64,000 nt of DNA from Sporosarcina ureae (GCF_029267015.1 NZ_JARIEA010000035.1:1-64000); one strand, 5' to 3'; positions 32,266 to 42,145 are shown, counted from the first letter of the stretch. Translations and numbers: made by a program. The notes: generated by a model from the letters alone, not told the origin.

Positions 32266-33492
32266 ATGAAAGAAGAACTAATCGAACGACTCACACGCTA
32301 CGCTAAAATTGATACACAATCTGACGCTACTTCGGACACAACACCGTCCACAGAAAAACAATGGGACCTGTTGCGGGTGCTCGAAAAAGAGATGACTGAT
32401 ATTGGTCTTGAAGACATTTCAGTCGATGAAAACGGCTACCTATTTGGTACACTCCGATCAAATACAGAAAAACAATTACCAACGGTCGGCTTCTTGGCGC
32501 ATATCGACACAGCTCCTGACTACACGGGCACGAACGTCAATCCACAACGCATTGATAACTATGACGGTAAAGATATCTCATTAAATGAATCAACAATCAT
32601 GAGCGTACAAGCATTTCCAGAGCTTAACAACTACATTGGCCATACCCTGATTACGACAGACGGCACAACTTTATTAGGTGCAGACGATAAAGCTGGCATC
32701 GCGGAAATCATGACAGCGATGCACTATTTAGTCGAGCACCCTGAAATCAAACACGGGAAGGTACGCATAGGCTTCACACCTGATGAAGAAATCGGGCTTG
32801 GTCCACATAAGTTTGACGTAGAACGTTTTGGCGCTGACTTTGCTTATACAATGGACGGCGGACCACTTGGAGAACTACAGTATGAAAGTTTTAACGCTGC
32901 AGGCGTTGAAGTGATTTTCCATGGTGCGAATGTCCACCCAGGAACAGCTAAAGATAAAATGGTCAACTCCTTGCTGATCGCGGCAGAATTCCAGCAAGCT
33001 ATGCCACAACACGAAATCCCGCAGGAAACGGAGCATTATGAAGGTTTCATTCACTTAATGAATATCGATGGTTCTGTAGAAAAAACGACCTACGACTATA
33101 TCATCCGTGACTTTGATAGAGATTCTTTTGAAGCTCGCAAGCAACTTGTACAAGATACTGCTACACAGCTTCAGGAAAAGTACGGTCAACATGCGATAGA
33201 GCTAACAGTAACGGATCAGTACTTCAATATGGGTGAGAAAATTACGCCTGTAATGGAAATCGTCGATGTAGTAGCGGATGTCTATCGGAGTCTTGATATT
33301 GAACCGAAAATCGCACCCATTCGTGGAGGCACAGATGGTTCCCAACTTTCCTATATGGGAATGCCAACGCCAAATATCTTTACGGGCGGCGAAAATTACC
33401 ACGGTAAATACGAATTCATCTCAGCAGACAATATGGTGAAAGCTACGCAAGTTATTATCGAGACATTGAAACTTCAAGAACAACGCGGTTAA
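32266..33492 (+). CDS. pepT: Peptidase T (tripeptide aminopeptidase)
   Basis: Cytoplasmic di-zinc exopeptidase of family M20B that removes N-terminal residues of tripeptides. 408 aa is family length. Zinc and catalytic motifs are present: AHIDTAPD (about 79), [11 protein letters not shown] (about 140), [10 protein letters not shown] (about 173) and [12 protein letters not shown] near the C-terminus. RBS GAGAGGAGCTTGCTAT. Next gene starts four bases after the stop. Confidence 0.95.
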   Translation: MKEELIERLTRYAKIDTQSDATSDTTPSTEKQWDLLRVLEKEMTDIGLEDISVDENGYLFGTLRSNTEKQLPTVGFLAHIDTAPDYTGTNVNPQRIDNYDGKDISLNESTIMSVQAFPELNNYIGHTLITTDGTTLLGADDKAGIAEIMTAMHYLVEHPEIKHGKVRIGFTPDEEIGLGPHKFDVERFGADFAYTMDGGPLGELQYESFNAAGVEVIFHGANVHPGTAKDKMVNSLLIAAEFQQAMPQHEIPQETEHYEGFIHLMNIDGSVEKTTYDYIIRDFDRDSFEARKQLVQDTATQLQEKYGQHAIELTVTDQYFNMGEKITPVMEIVDVVADVYRSLDIEPKIAPIRGGTDGSQLSYMGMPTPNIFTGGENYHGKYEFISADNMVKATQVIIETLKLQEQRG

Positions 33493-33496
33493 GCGT

Positions 33497-34450
33497 ATGA
33501 AAGCAATTTGGATTGGCATTTTATCCGCACTATTCTTTGCGGTGACATTTGTACTGAATCGATCCATGGAACTGGATGGCGGTAGCTGGATGTGGAGTGC
33601 TTCACTGCGCTATTTCTTCATGGTTCCATTTCTACTCATTATTGTAGCGATGCGTAGAGGTTTGCATGGCGTCAAACGGGAAATGACTGTTGCTCCATGG
33701 CCTTTTTTCATCTGGATTTTCGTCGCATTCGTTCTGTTCTATGGTCCGCTGACGTTTTCAGCTGGCTATAGTCCGGGATGGCTTGTTGCGGGAACGTGGC
33801 AAATGACGATTGTGGCTGGGGTTTTGCTAGCACCCTTCTTCACGTTCCAAGCGAAGACGGAAACAGGTGAATTCCGCACAATCCGCCACCGTATTCCGGC
33901 AGCATCGTTGGTGATTTCATTGGTCATCTTAGTGGGTGTCGTGTTGATCCAGATTCCACATGCGAGTAGCGTATCGACTAAAACTATTTTGCTCGGTACG
34001 TTGCCGCTTGTCATTGCAGCATTCGCCTATCCACTTGGTAATCGGAAAATGATGAACCTAGTAGGCGGACGTCTTGATATGTTCCAACGTGTACTTGCGA
34101 TGACACTAATGACGATACCGATTTGGTTAATCCTCGCGTTCTATGCTTGGTCGACGGTCGGATTGCCTTCTACAAGCCAAGTGGTGCAGTCATTGATTGT
34201 CTCGGTGAGTTCAGGCGTTATAGCCACCTCTCTCTTCTTCATGGCAACCGATATAGTGCAACATGATCAAGGAAAACTAGCGGCAGTTGAAGCTACGCAG
34301 TCTGTCGAATTAATTTTCGCCATGCTTGGTGAGATGCTGTTGCTAAGCTTGCCATTACCTGGCGTTCTTTCATTAGTAGGCGTGCTAGTAATTATCGGTG
34401 GCATGTCGTTGCATAGTTATCAAACTGCATTAGCCAGTAAAAATACATAG
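33497..34450 (+). CDS. EmrE/DMT-like multidrug-resistance family transporter
   Basis: 317 aa, about ten hydrophobic helices, N-terminal FFAVTFVLNRSMELDGGSWMWSASLRY motif region typical of the multidrug resistance efflux transporter (EmrE-like DMT) family found in Bacillales. Begins five bases after pepT, with AACGCGGTTAAGCGT as poor ribosome site, so it is probably translated by coupling. Substrate unknown. A strong bidirectional terminator follows. Confidence 0.82.
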   Translation: MKAIWIGILSALFFAVTFVLNRSMELDGGSWMWSASLRYFFMVPFLLIIVAMRRGLHGVKREMTVAPWPFFIWIFVAFVLFYGPLTFSAGYSPGWLVAGTWQMTIVAGVLLAPFFTFQAKTETGEFRTIRHRIPAASLVISLVILVGVVLIQIPHASSVSTKTILLGTLPLVIAAFAYPLGNRKMMNLVGGRLDMFQRVLAMTLMTIPIWLILAFYAWSTVGLPSTSQVVQSLIVSVSSGVIATSLFFMATDIVQHDQGKLAAVEATQSVELIFAMLGEMLLLSLPLPGVLSLVGVLVIIGGMSLHSYQTALASKNT

Positions 34451-34451
34451 A

Positions 34452-34499
34452 AAAGGGTTGTCCGATAGTCAGTTTATGACCCGTTGGACAACCCTTTTT
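34452..34499. terminator. Bidirectional terminator
   Basis: AAAGGGTTGTCC pairs with GGACAACCCTTT with A- and T-runs on either side; serves the converging efflux and DMT genes. Confidence 0.85.
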
Positions 34500-35405
34500 T
34501 CATATTTTACGCTCTTTAATTTGTCGTGGGATACGCTTTCGCAATAATTGCGGTCTGACTTCAGATAATAAAATGGCGATAAAGATAATCAATGCGCCAA
34601 GAAACATTCGAAATGTCAGTAATTCGTAAGCAAGAGCTACGGAAAAGACCATCCCCCACACGGACTCCGTTGACAAAATAATTGCAGCTTTCGTTTCCGA
34701 CAGATGCTTCTGTGCAACGGTTTGCATCAAAAATGCAAGTGTCGTCGAGAACACTGCTAAGTACAATACTGAACTTAAGGCTGCCGGATCCATAGAGAAC
34801 GAAGTCTCGCCTATTACAATGACGGTGATACAGCTGATCACTGCGGCAACCGTCATTTGCAATAATGTCAGCAAAATAGGATCCACCGAACTGACGAATC
34901 GTCCTGTGTAGAAGATATGGAATGCGAACATCACGGCGCAACCAAGTGTAAGCAGGTCTCCTATATTTATGCTTGAAGACCACTGCAACGATAAGACTGC
35001 TACTCCGATGAGTGCCAAAACGGCACCAGCTAACTCAAATTTGTCGAGTTTTCGCTTATATAGGATAAATGCGATAAACGGTACCATCACTACATTCACA
35101 CCCGTTAGAAAGGCATTTTTTGAAGGTGTTGTGAATTGAAGTCCTACTGTTTGTAAGGCAAATGCTGCGTACAGCAAGATCCCGAGCACTGTTCCTTGCC
35201 ATAGTATTGATTTGTTTAGTTGGCGTAGCCGCTTGTGGAATACGAGTGCTAGTAATAGTGCACCGATTGTGAAGCGCACTGCTAAGATTTGATACGGTGT
35301 GTAGTAATCCAAAGCGAGCGCGCTCATCACAAAGCCGCTACCCCAGATGATGGCGGTGATTGTCAATCCGATTTCGCCTATGTATTTTCTCATTTCTTTC
35401 ACCAT
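34500..35405 (-). CDS. EamA/DMT-family transporter
   Basis: About 301 aa from ATG 35405 (or GTG/ATG a few codons on); the longer frame to 35570 reads into a palindromic repeat and lacks a membrane signal. Ten helices in two EamA halves, beginning GEIGLTITAIIWGSGFVMSALALDYY and containing FTTPSKNAFLTGVNVVMVPF, common to YdcZ/YcxC-like DMT proteins. Basic C-terminus. Substrate unknown. Confidence 0.85.
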   Translation of the reverse strand: MVKEMRKYIGEIGLTITAIIWGSGFVMSALALDYYTPYQILAVRFTIGALLLALVFHKRLRQLNKSILWQGTVLGILLYAAFALQTVGLQFTTPSKNAFLTGVNVVMVPFIAFILYKRKLDKFELAGAVLALIGVAVLSLQWSSSINIGDLLTLGCAVMFAFHIFYTGRFVSSVDPILLTLLQMTVAAVISCITVIVIGETSFSMDPAALSSVLYLAVFSTTLAFLMQTVAQKHLSETKAAIILSTESVWGMVFSVALAYELLTFRMFLGALIIFIAILLSEVRPQLLRKRIPRQIKERKI

Positions 35406-35514
35406 GCTTCCGCTAGTCAGTCGTATTATTCTAGCACGAATTTCTGTCGGATTATAGATGAATTTGTAATCAGGAGCCTCTTTTGCGAATGGTGAGGGAC
35501 TTTGTAAGTGTGAT

Positions 35515-35575
35515 GGGATGGAAGCTCCAGCTGACGAGCCCTCCAGAAAGCGTCCCCTCCGAAGCGCCAATCGCC
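35515..35575. repeat. Half-copy of the palindromic repeat family (C)
   Basis: GATGGGATGGAAGCTCCAGC at the left also occurs (inverted) at the right end of the copy at 60352; CTCCAGAAAGCGTCCCC resembles the core. Only one side of the palindrome is intact. Confidence 0.55.
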
Positions 35576-35612
35576 ATTATCCAACACTATCGCCAGCCTA
35601 TCTAATTCCACA

Positions 35613-35661
35613 TCAAAAAGCTGTCCAGGAAGTCACATACATCATGACTTCCTGGACAGCT
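35613..35661 (-). terminator. Terminator of the NitT/TauT-type ABC operon
   Basis: A 17-bp perfect stem (AGCTGTCCAGGAAGTCA and complement) with T-run on the minus strand. Confidence 0.9.
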
Positions 35662-35672
35662 ACGTCTACCTA

Positions 35673-36755
35673 TTACTCTTCATACAATCCTATCTCCTTA
35701 ATAGCACGCTCGACTAACGATGGATCTACAGACTTGTCAAAGTCGATTTCGCCACGTATAGCGCCATTCGCTTTGTACATCTCATACTGCTTCTTAATAT
35801 CGTCGATGAACATCTTACCGTTCGGATCGAGCCCTGTAACGAATACTCTCTCCCATAGTTCATGATCCTTCAAAGCGGTATGTTTCACCATGATGTCGAT
35901 GATCTCATCTTTTCCTTGATCCTTAAAGAACGCGTCGTTGTAGTCACGCACTCCTTTTAGGTAGGCTGCCATGAAGCGCACCGATAGATCTTTATTGGCC
36001 ATGAACTGCGGTGAAGCCAATACCATGGCGATCTGAGACTCGGGTGCATAGTCTGTCGCATCACCGAAGCGTACGTGGAAACCGTTGTGGATTCCTTGTG
36101 CGATCAATGGTTCAATGTTCAATGCAGCATCAATTGTTCCTGAATCAATTGCTCCGAGCATCGCACCGAAGTCTGCGATATGGACATATTCCACGTCGTC
36201 TTCTGTCAAACCTGCGTGCTTTAACATTTCTTCATAGATATACCCATCAATCGAATTTCTTGATGACACAGCAATTTTCTTTCCTTTGAAGTCGCTGTAC
36301 TCCTTAATTTCATCCACCATATGATTACCAATGACGAAACTGAAGTAGGACTTGCCAAGCATATTATGTCCTTTATCTGCGATAATTCGAACATCGATTC
36401 CTTGGGCAATCGCGTTGAAGAATGATGCGGTAGAAACGCCACCCGCGATATCCACTTCTCCGGCAGCTAGTGCAGGCAACATATCATCGCTGTTGGCAAA
36501 GTCCGCAAAATCTACACGTATATTATAGTCGTCAAAATAGCCTTTTTCTTTCGCAATATAGAAACCAGCTCCAGAAGCAGCCCCATCTTCCGCAATGAAT
36601 ACCTTCGCCTGCTTTTCAAGCGGAGCTAAGTCACCGGATATCGGCTTATCATCGTTCGCTACAGGCTTCACAACTTCTTTTGGAGAGCATGCACCCATCA
36701 TCAATACAACCGACAATACGCTGAATAAACCTGCCTTTTTCATCCACTTCCTCAC
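35673..36755 (-). CDS. ABC transporter substrate-binding lipoprotein, NMT1/SsuA/THI5-like
   Basis: About 360 aa from GTG 36755 (AAAGGAGAG seven bases upstream); ATG 36743 is an alternative. Lipobox LMMGAC places a lipid-modified cysteine about residue 22. The NMT1/THI5-like fold is shown by GAASGAGFYIAKEKGYFDDYN, PALAAGEVDIAGG and LGAIDSGTIDAALNIEPL. Such proteins bind alkanesulfonates, taurine, nitrate, pyrimidines or aromatic acids; which one cannot be decided. Last gene of an operon with permease and ATPase. Confidence 0.88.
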   Translation of the reverse strand: MRKWMKKAGLFSVLSVVLMMGACSPKEVVKPVANDDKPISGDLAPLEKQAKVFIAEDGAASGAGFYIAKEKGYFDDYNIRVDFADFANSDDMLPALAAGEVDIAGGVSTASFFNAIAQGIDVRIIADKGHNMLGKSYFSFVIGNHMVDEIKEYSDFKGKKIAVSSRNSIDGYIYEEMLKHAGLTEDDVEYVHIADFGAMLGAIDSGTIDAALNIEPLIAQGIHNGFHVRFGDATDYAPESQIAMVLASPQFMANKDLSVRFMAAYLKGVRDYNDAFFKDQGKDEIIDIMVKHTALKDHELWERVFVTGLDPNGKMFIDDIKKQYEMYKANGAIRGEIDFDKSVDPSLVERAIKEIGLYEE

Positions 36756-36775
36756 ATCATCTCTCCTTTTATCAT

Positions 36776-37555
36776 TTATTCCCTCGATTTCAATACTTCT
36801 TCTTGCAAGTGATGCCAAATCTCAATGAATTTTGCTGCCATTTCAGGATCTTTCCGAATATCTTCCATCTTTCTCGGTCTAGGTTTATCAATGATAATCT
36901 CTTCAATAATTTTTCCTGGCTGTGCGCCCATCAATAGAATTCGATCACTTAACAACAATGCTTCATCAATACTATGCGTAATGAACAACACCGTCTTCTT
37001 CGTCTCTGCCCAAATACTCAATAACTCTTCCTGCAAAATGAAACGATTCTGTTCATCGAGCGCGCCAAACGGTTCATCCATCAATAGGATCTCCGGATCG
37101 TTTGCGAATGCTCTGGCAATACTCACTCGTTGTTTCATTCCACCAGACAATTCCTTTGGATATAGCGAAGCGAATCGCTCCAATCCTGTCTTCTTCAAAT
37201 AAAAGTCCGTTCGTTCAGCAATGAATGCTTTCGGCAAATTACGCATCTTCAATCCAAAGGCGACGTTTTCTCGTACCGTCAACCACGGAATAACCCCACG
37301 TTCTTGGAATACCATTGATTGCAGAGGCCGATCATTCGATTCCGTTTCAATCGTAAAAGTGCCAACACTTGGTTGTTCAAGTCCGGCAAGAATCCGCAGT
37401 AATGTCGTCTTGCCACATCCACTCGGTCCGACTATACAAACGAACTCACCGTCTTTTACAGTCATGGAAATATTCTCAAGCGCGACGACACTATCTTGTT
37501 TCTTATAAAAGGACTTCATTAATCCATCTACTGAAATTTTAGGCTTCCCCTCCAT
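36776..37555 (-). CDS. ABC transporter ATPase (SsuB/TauB-type)
   Basis: 259 aa from ATG 37555, which has GGAGGTGA six bases before it; a start at 37570 would overlap the site. Walker A GPSGCGKTT, signature LSGGMKQRVS, Walker B ILLMDEPFGALDE, H-loop FITHSIDEA: all intact. Drives the nitrate/sulfonate/taurine-type importer with the flanking genes. Confidence 0.93.
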   Translation of the reverse strand: MEGKPKISVDGLMKSFYKKQDSVVALENISMTVKDGEFVCIVGPSGCGKTTLLRILAGLEQPSVGTFTIETESNDRPLQSMVFQERGVIPWLTVRENVAFGLKMRNLPKAFIAERTDFYLKKTGLERFASLYPKELSGGMKQRVSIARAFANDPEILLMDEPFGALDEQNRFILQEELLSIWAETKKTVLFITHSIDEALLLSDRILLMGAQPGKIIEEIIIDKPRPRKMEDIRKDPEMAAKFIEIWHHLQEEVLKSRE

Positions 37556-37560
37556 TTCCC

Positions 37561-38379
37561 TCACCTCCATGGCAGTAACTTATTTTGAAGCGCGCGCAGT
37601 AAAAGCGAGAATAAATAACCGAAAAACGAGATCAGAATTAATCCCACATACATTTCGGGTAATAAAAAGGCCTTATAGGACGTCCATATCAAATAACCAA
37701 TCCCTGAAGTCGCTCCCATCATCTCTGCCGCCACAATCGTCAACAACGCAATCGCCTGCCCCATCTGGATTCCTTCGAGCATGACAGGCAACGCGCCGGG
37801 AAGGGCAATTTTGAAGAAGAAATTCCACTGGCTCGTTTGATAGTTACTCGCAACATCCAAATAAATCTTATCAATATTCAATACACCTGCCGCTGTGTTG
37901 ATCACAACTGGGAAAAACACACTTCCCGCAATCGTCACCACTTTCGATAAATCCCCGATTCCGAATAAAATAATAATGATCGGCAATAACGCCAATGTCG
38001 GAATAGGCATAAGCGCCATAACAATCGGCTGTACAAAATGTCGGATCGGTGAATATAATCCCATCAGCAAACCGACAATAATACCTGGTATTACACCTGC
38101 CAGAAATCCGATGAATATTCGATACAATGATACACCAACATGCTTCGCCATCGCACCGCTCACAATCATGTCATAGAAAGTTTGCACAATTGTAGTGGGC
38201 GGTGGGAAAAAACGAATATCCAAGATACCTGTTCTGGACATTACTTCCCATAACACTAGCAAGAAGATCGGCGACACAATCGTCAGCAATTGCTTGCCGC
38301 GTTCTTTACGTTGCCGCATCTTCCATTCTCTTTGCTCCACCTCAAATGATTCATTACGAGCCAATTCTTGGGTCTCCAC
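37561..38379 (-). CDS. ABC transporter permease (SsuC/TauC-type)
   Basis: 272 aa from a GTG (GAGGTGGTGAAGG upstream). Six hydrophobic helices and the EAA-like cytoplasmic loop (NYQTSQWNFFFKIALPGALPVMLEGI). N-terminal 30 residues are strongly charged. First gene of the operon. Divergent from the FhuF-like gene with only about 107 bases between starts. No riboswitch is seen upstream, so thiamine-precursor uptake is not supported. Confidence 0.92.
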   Translation of the reverse strand: METQELARNESFEVEQREWKMRQRKERGKQLLTIVSPIFLLVLWEVMSRTGILDIRFFPPPTTIVQTFYDMIVSGAMAKHVGVSLYRIFIGFLAGVIPGIIVGLLMGLYSPIRHFVQPIVMALMPIPTLALLPIIIILFGIGDLSKVVTIAGSVFFPVVINTAAGVLNIDKIYLDVASNYQTSQWNFFFKIALPGALPVMLEGIQMGQAIALLTIVAAEMMGATSGIGYLIWTSYKAFLLPEMYVGLILISFFGYLFSLLLRALQNKLLPWR

Positions 38380-38451
38380 CCTTCACCACCTCTTCACTGC
38401 CTATTGTATGTAAAGGCCTAGGAAACTGGTTGGGCAGGCATAGCATTCAAG

Positions 38452-38480
38452 TTGTTTCTATCAAAATAATTGATTATACT
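38452..38480 (+). promoter_or_regulatory. Sigma-A promoter abutting the FhuF-like start
   Basis: TTGTTT (38452-38457), 17-base spacer, TATACT (38475-38480); the ATG at 38487 begins about where transcription should start. An imperfect palindrome ATCAAAATAATTGAT in the spacer could be a Fur-like site. Confidence 0.5.
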
Positions 38481-38486
38481 GAAACC

Positions 38487-39194
38487 ATGACTACACTTAC
38501 ATCAGACCAAATCAGAGAATTGAATAGTTACAGCATCTACCTGAATCCACCAGCACATCCCGTCTTTACACTAGCGGATGTATTGGACCATTCAAAAGTA
38601 CAGAGTATCGTACAAGTGATCCAAACCGTCAGCCAAAGTCCAAATGAAGTCGTCGCTACTTCATTCTTCGTTCGCCGACTCGGTATGTTTTTCGCTATGC
38701 AGTTGTATAATCTCGCTGCGTATGATGAGATGTGGAACGGATCAGCGGAAGATTTACAATTTGGCGCTCTAGAAGAGTTCGGCAATAAAACGATCAGTAC
38801 TTTTGCAGATGGCTCAGATTGGGAAATGATTGATGACGAAGATCGCCAATCGCATATTAGACGTGTTCTGGATGATGCACACGCAGTGATTACGTCATTG
38901 CGTACAGCTGTCTCCGTATCTCCCTTAACTTTATGGGAAAACATCTTCGGCTTCTGGCTATGGCAGTATCATGTGCTATTGACTGATCCAGGATCGGAAA
39001 TGGAAGCGAGAGAAGACTTAGACATACTAAAAGACGATACCATATGGACGGGTATCGCCGATCACTCACGTTTCGCAAGCTATTTGAATGGATCAGAACC
39101 GTCCGCTTTATTAAACACCACTGTCCGCAAAACTTGTTGTTTTTCTAAAGACGTACCAGGATTGATGCGGTGTGGATTTTGTCCATTACCATGA
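38487..39194 (+). CDS. FhuF-like iron-siderophore reductase family protein
   Basis: 235 aa from ATG 38487. The C-terminus carries the FhuF [2Fe-2S] signature Cys-Cys-x10-Cys-x2-Cys (TCCFSKDVPGLMRCGFC). FhuF-like proteins reduce ferric siderophores in the cytoplasm to release iron. No Shine-Dalgarno precedes the start and a good promoter ends six bases before it, so the message may be leaderless. The much longer open frame from 38202 runs antisense through the permease gene and is not credible. Central helices (FFVRRLGMFFAMQLYNLAAYD) resemble the FhuF helical core. Confidence 0.8.
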   Translation: MTTLTSDQIRELNSYSIYLNPPAHPVFTLADVLDHSKVQSIVQVIQTVSQSPNEVVATSFFVRRLGMFFAMQLYNLAAYDEMWNGSAEDLQFGALEEFGNKTISTFADGSDWEMIDDEDRQSHIRRVLDDAHAVITSLRTAVSVSPLTLWENIFGFWLWQYHVLLTDPGSEMEAREDLDILKDDTIWTGIADHSRFASYLNGSEPSALLNTTVRKTCCFSKDVPGLMRCGFCPLP

Positions 39195-39236
39195 AAAAAG
39201 CAGGCTTTCGCTCATTACGCGAAGGCCTGCTTTTAA
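39194..39236. terminator. Terminator after the FhuF-like gene
   Basis: GCAGGC..TTCGC and GCGAAGGCCTGC pair, flanked by A- and T-runs; serves both converging genes. Confidence 0.8.
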
Positions 39237-39511
39237 CGTTTACGATACGCATGATAGGATTGTTTGGTCGAATAGATGATCCCCATTGCCGCACCACTAT
39301 AAAAAAACCCCATGAAGATTCCGGCAGATAAATTTTTTGGATGGCTAATAAATATAGACAAGCCGAGCGCAACTACTGTGGCTACTGTCGAAAGCCAGGT
39401 TAGTGGCACTTTAAATAACCACTTGGCAATCAGTACCACGACTAGAACAACTGGCACACCCCACATCGCATCCCATACATTGGTATGGATAACGGGAAAT
39501 TCCGTCAGCAT
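39233..39511 (-). CDS. Small membrane protein, unknown
   Basis: 92 aa with three hydrophobic helices (about 15-33, 38-55, 63-80) and a basic C-terminus (SYHAYRKR). RBS GAGAGGATGTAGCAT precedes the ATG. I do not recognise the family. Lies between the FhuF-like gene and an AI-2E transporter, both with terminators, so it is monocistronic. Confidence 0.7.
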   Translation of the reverse strand: MLTEFPVIHTNVWDAMWGVPVVLVVVLIAKWLFKVPLTWLSTVATVVALGLSIFISHPKNLSAGIFMGFFYSGAAMGIIYSTKQSYHAYRKR

Positions 39512-39565
39512 ATGCTACATCCTCTCGTTTTTGTTAGGATGTACAATTATTCTTGATTTATCCAT

Positions 39566-39599
39566 CAAAAAACCTTCCAGTCCATAGACTAGAAGGCCG
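39566..39599 (-). terminator. Terminator after the AI-2E-family gene
   Basis: CCTTCTAGTC and GGACTGGAAGG pair and a T-run follows on the minus strand. Confidence 0.7.
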
Positions 39600-39608
39600 G
39601 TTCCACCG

Positions 39609-40688
39609 CTATACGTTCTTCGTGGCGGCTTCACTAATTTCTTTTCGCATTTCATAGATGTTCTGCACAATGACTTTACCTACCGCATAGGCAGGTACAG
39701 CTACTAGGATGCCTAGGAATCCTGCGAGACTTCCGGCTACTAGCAACACCGTAATGATGGTCAGTGGATGAATATCAAGAGATTTCCCCATGACGTTTGG
39801 CGTAATTAAGTTACTGTCGATTTGCTGTGCGACCAACGTAACAACTCCGACCCAAATCACTAACTTCGGTTCCTGTAAATACGCAATTATTACAGCGGGT
39901 GCCACCGCAATCCATGGTCCGATGAATGGAATAATATTCATGAACAACGCTAAGATTGCCAACAATAAAGCATACTGCAGTCCGATAATGGAGTACCCAA
40001 TCAAAATAAGTGTTGCTAATATTGCACTAATCAATAATTGTCCTTGAATATATGAACGCAATACGTGATCAATATCTTCTAAAGTCTTTTTCATCCATAA
40101 ACGTCGTTTTCCCGAAAACAGATTGTAAATTCTCGGTGCCAATTTTTCATGATCCTTCAACATAAACAGGAAGAAGAATGGCACAAGCAATAGTAAAGCA
40201 ACTGCCTGAATGAACGACTGTACAAATTGTACTAGCCATTTTCCAAATGTTACAGCGAACGTTTGGATCGATTCAACTGCCGAATTCAAAGAATCCTGCA
40301 ATCCTTCGGGAAGATTATCTTTTTCATTAAGAACTTGATCTTTCAGTTGTTCAATTTGGCGAGTAAGAGTAGGCCCATTATCCACTAAGTTATTCACTTG
40401 TTTCGTAACCATTGGACCAATAATTGCAACTAAAATCCAAATAACAGCCACGAGGATCAGCATGATTGTGATGATACTTCCCCATCTTGGCATGTTCTTC
40501 TTTTCCAAGTAATGTTGAATAGGTACTGTAATGTAATAAAGAAGTCCACCAAAGATTAATGGCATAATAATTGTCTGTAAGATGATACCAACAGGTTTAA
40601 AAATATAATTTACTTCTAAAAAGTACTTGGTGATCAATAGCGCCAATAAGACGCCGACACCGGCCTGAAACCATACCTTTTTCGTCAA
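39609..40688 (-). CDS. AI-2E family transporter (YdbI/YtvI-like)
   Basis: 359-aa membrane protein of the AI-2E exporter family. N-terminal helix pair, a central cytoplasmic/extracellular coiled region (about 90-150, KQVNNLVDNGPTLTRQIEQL) and five C-terminal helices with the conserved FIGPWIAVAPA and DIHPLTIITVLL. Some relatives are Na+/H+ antiporters, so the substrate is open. Single gene; 260 bases upstream to the next gene show nothing recognisable. Confidence 0.85.
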   Translation of the reverse strand: MTKKVWFQAGVGVLLALLITKYFLEVNYIFKPVGIILQTIIMPLIFGGLLYYITVPIQHYLEKKNMPRWGSIITIMLILVAVIWILVAIIGPMVTKQVNNLVDNGPTLTRQIEQLKDQVLNEKDNLPEGLQDSLNSAVESIQTFAVTFGKWLVQFVQSFIQAVALLLLVPFFFLFMLKDHEKLAPRIYNLFSGKRRLWMKKTLEDIDHVLRSYIQGQLLISAILATLILIGYSIIGLQYALLLAILALFMNIIPFIGPWIAVAPAVIIAYLQEPKLVIWVGVVTLVAQQIDSNLITPNVMGKSLDIHPLTIITVLLVAGSLAGFLGILVAVPAYAVGKVIVQNIYEMRKEISEAATKNV

Positions 40689-40948
40689 AGCTTCACGTCC
40701 CTTCCGTTACATTTTATGTAGTTAGTTTAAGTATACGTTGTGTAGCCCTCTATGTCGAAAACCAACCTAGCTACTTCGATAGTATGATCAAAGGTTTTTC
40801 TCTAATTTAGTACATGGCTTTATATTAGAAAAGTCATTGGCTCACTACTTGTACTTCTGTTGTTTTCCCTACATACAAATTTCTTCAAACCTACTAAATT
40901 ATGATAAACAAAGGATCCTTGGATAACAACCTGCATCCAGTTTACTTT

Positions 40949-42145
40949 TTACGCATGGCTTAACGCCTTTCGCCGCAAGCGGATCATCAATACGTAGACG
41001 ACCGGTACGACAGCCGAAAACATCGCAAGTCCAGTCCAACCCGCAAATTGCCACAAAGGCGTTACAAGCGTACTACCCGCCGCCATACCTACATAATAAG
41101 ATACCAAGTATAGACTAGCTGCACTTCCTTTATGATGCGTCGCTTCCTTGCTGACAGAAGCCGCTGTCAAAGAGTGAGCTGAAAAGAAGCCTAAACAAAT
41201 GATACAATACCCGATTATAATTAAAGGTAATTTGACGGCAATAGTCAGAAGGCAACCGACAGCCAACAACAGAACACCCGTAAAGCGCACAGTATTCATA
41301 CCATACTTGACTGCAATTGAACCAGCCAGTGGAGCCCCAATAATACCAAATGCATAGGCAAAGTAGATATAAGACACTTCATCCAGCGTCAGGCCAAAAG
41401 GTGATACAGTTAAATGAAACGGTAGGAACGTCCACATACCTGTGAAGCTAAGTTGCAGAACAATACCTAAGCCAAAAACAATGAGCAAGGCAGGATTCTT
41501 CAAATGATAGCCGAAGCCCTGAATATCCTTTTTTATCGACTCTACGCTTGGCTCGAAGAACGCGGATTTCGGCAAGAAGAACAACAAGATAGCAAACACT
41601 ACTATGCCAACAACGGTTAATAACTGAAGCGATAGTTCCCACGACCAGCGTTCCGCCAAATAGCCTGTCACAAAACGTCCAAGCATGCCTCCTGTCCCAT
41701 TAAATGAAATATACAACGCAGTCGCTAAACTAACTGACCGTTCATGGATTTCTTCATTGATATAAGCAAGGGCTGCCGCAAGTACCCCAGACATAGCAAA
41801 GCCCTGTAAGAATCGCAGTATAAGTATGACAGTGAAAGAGTCAGTCAAAAACATCGGAATGAACAAAAGTGCAGTAAGTAAGATGGATACTTTCACAAAA
41901 ACAGATCTACCAAGACGATCGGAATAAAACCCCAGAACTACAAGTCCTAAAATCAGTCCGATGGTGTTGATGGACATGGCCAAACTCGCAGTGGATACAG
42001 AAATGTTAAATTGCTTTGTTAATATAGGCAACAAAGGTTGGATGGCATACATCGCAGCAAAGATTAGCAAAGATGCGATACCAAGACCAATGACAATGCG
42101 CCAAAATCGTAAGTCACGAATTGTCGATTTAGCTTGTATATTCAT
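40949..42145 (-). CDS. MFS transporter (YnfM/YbcL-like)
   Basis: 398 aa, 12 hydrophobic helices in two bundles. MFS loop 2-3 motif GFYSDRLGRSVFVK (about 74-87) identifies the superfamily; the organisation with IQPLLPILTKQFNIS near the N-terminus resembles the YnfM/YbcL group of drug or arabinose-type exporters. Substrate unknown. RBS GGAAGTGTCAAC close to the ATG. Confidence 0.87.
   Translation of the reverse strand: MNIQAKSTIRDLRFWRIVIGLGIASLLIFAAMYAIQPLLPILTKQFNISVSTASLAMSINTIGLILGLVVLGFYSDRLGRSVFVKVSILLTALLFIPMFLTDSFTVILILRFLQGFAMSGVLAAALAYINEEIHERSVSLATALYISFNGTGGMLGRFVTGYLAERWSWELSLQLLTVVGIVVFAILLFFLPKSAFFEPSVESIKKDIQGFGYHLKNPALLIVFGLGIVLQLSFTGMWTFLPFHLTVSPFGLTLDEVSYIYFAYAFGIIGAPLAGSIAVKYGMNTVRFTGVLLLAVGCLLTIAVKLPLIIIGYCIICLGFFSAHSLTAASVSKEATHHKGSAASLYLVSYYVGMAAGSTLVTPLWQFAGWTGLAMFSAVVPVVYVLMIRLRRKALSHA

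Noticed and set aside
35406..35570. N-terminal extension of the DMT protein
   Set aside because: It translates a palindromic repeat and adds a hydrophilic tail unlike DMT proteins.
35673..38379. Thiamine-precursor (ThiXYZ) transporter
   Set aside because: The binding protein is NMT1/THI5-like, but no TPP riboswitch or thiamine gene is adjacent.
38202..38486. N-terminal extension of the FhuF-like protein to 38202
   Set aside because: It would overlap the ABC permease gene in antisense and the promoter region; the homologous region starts near 38487.
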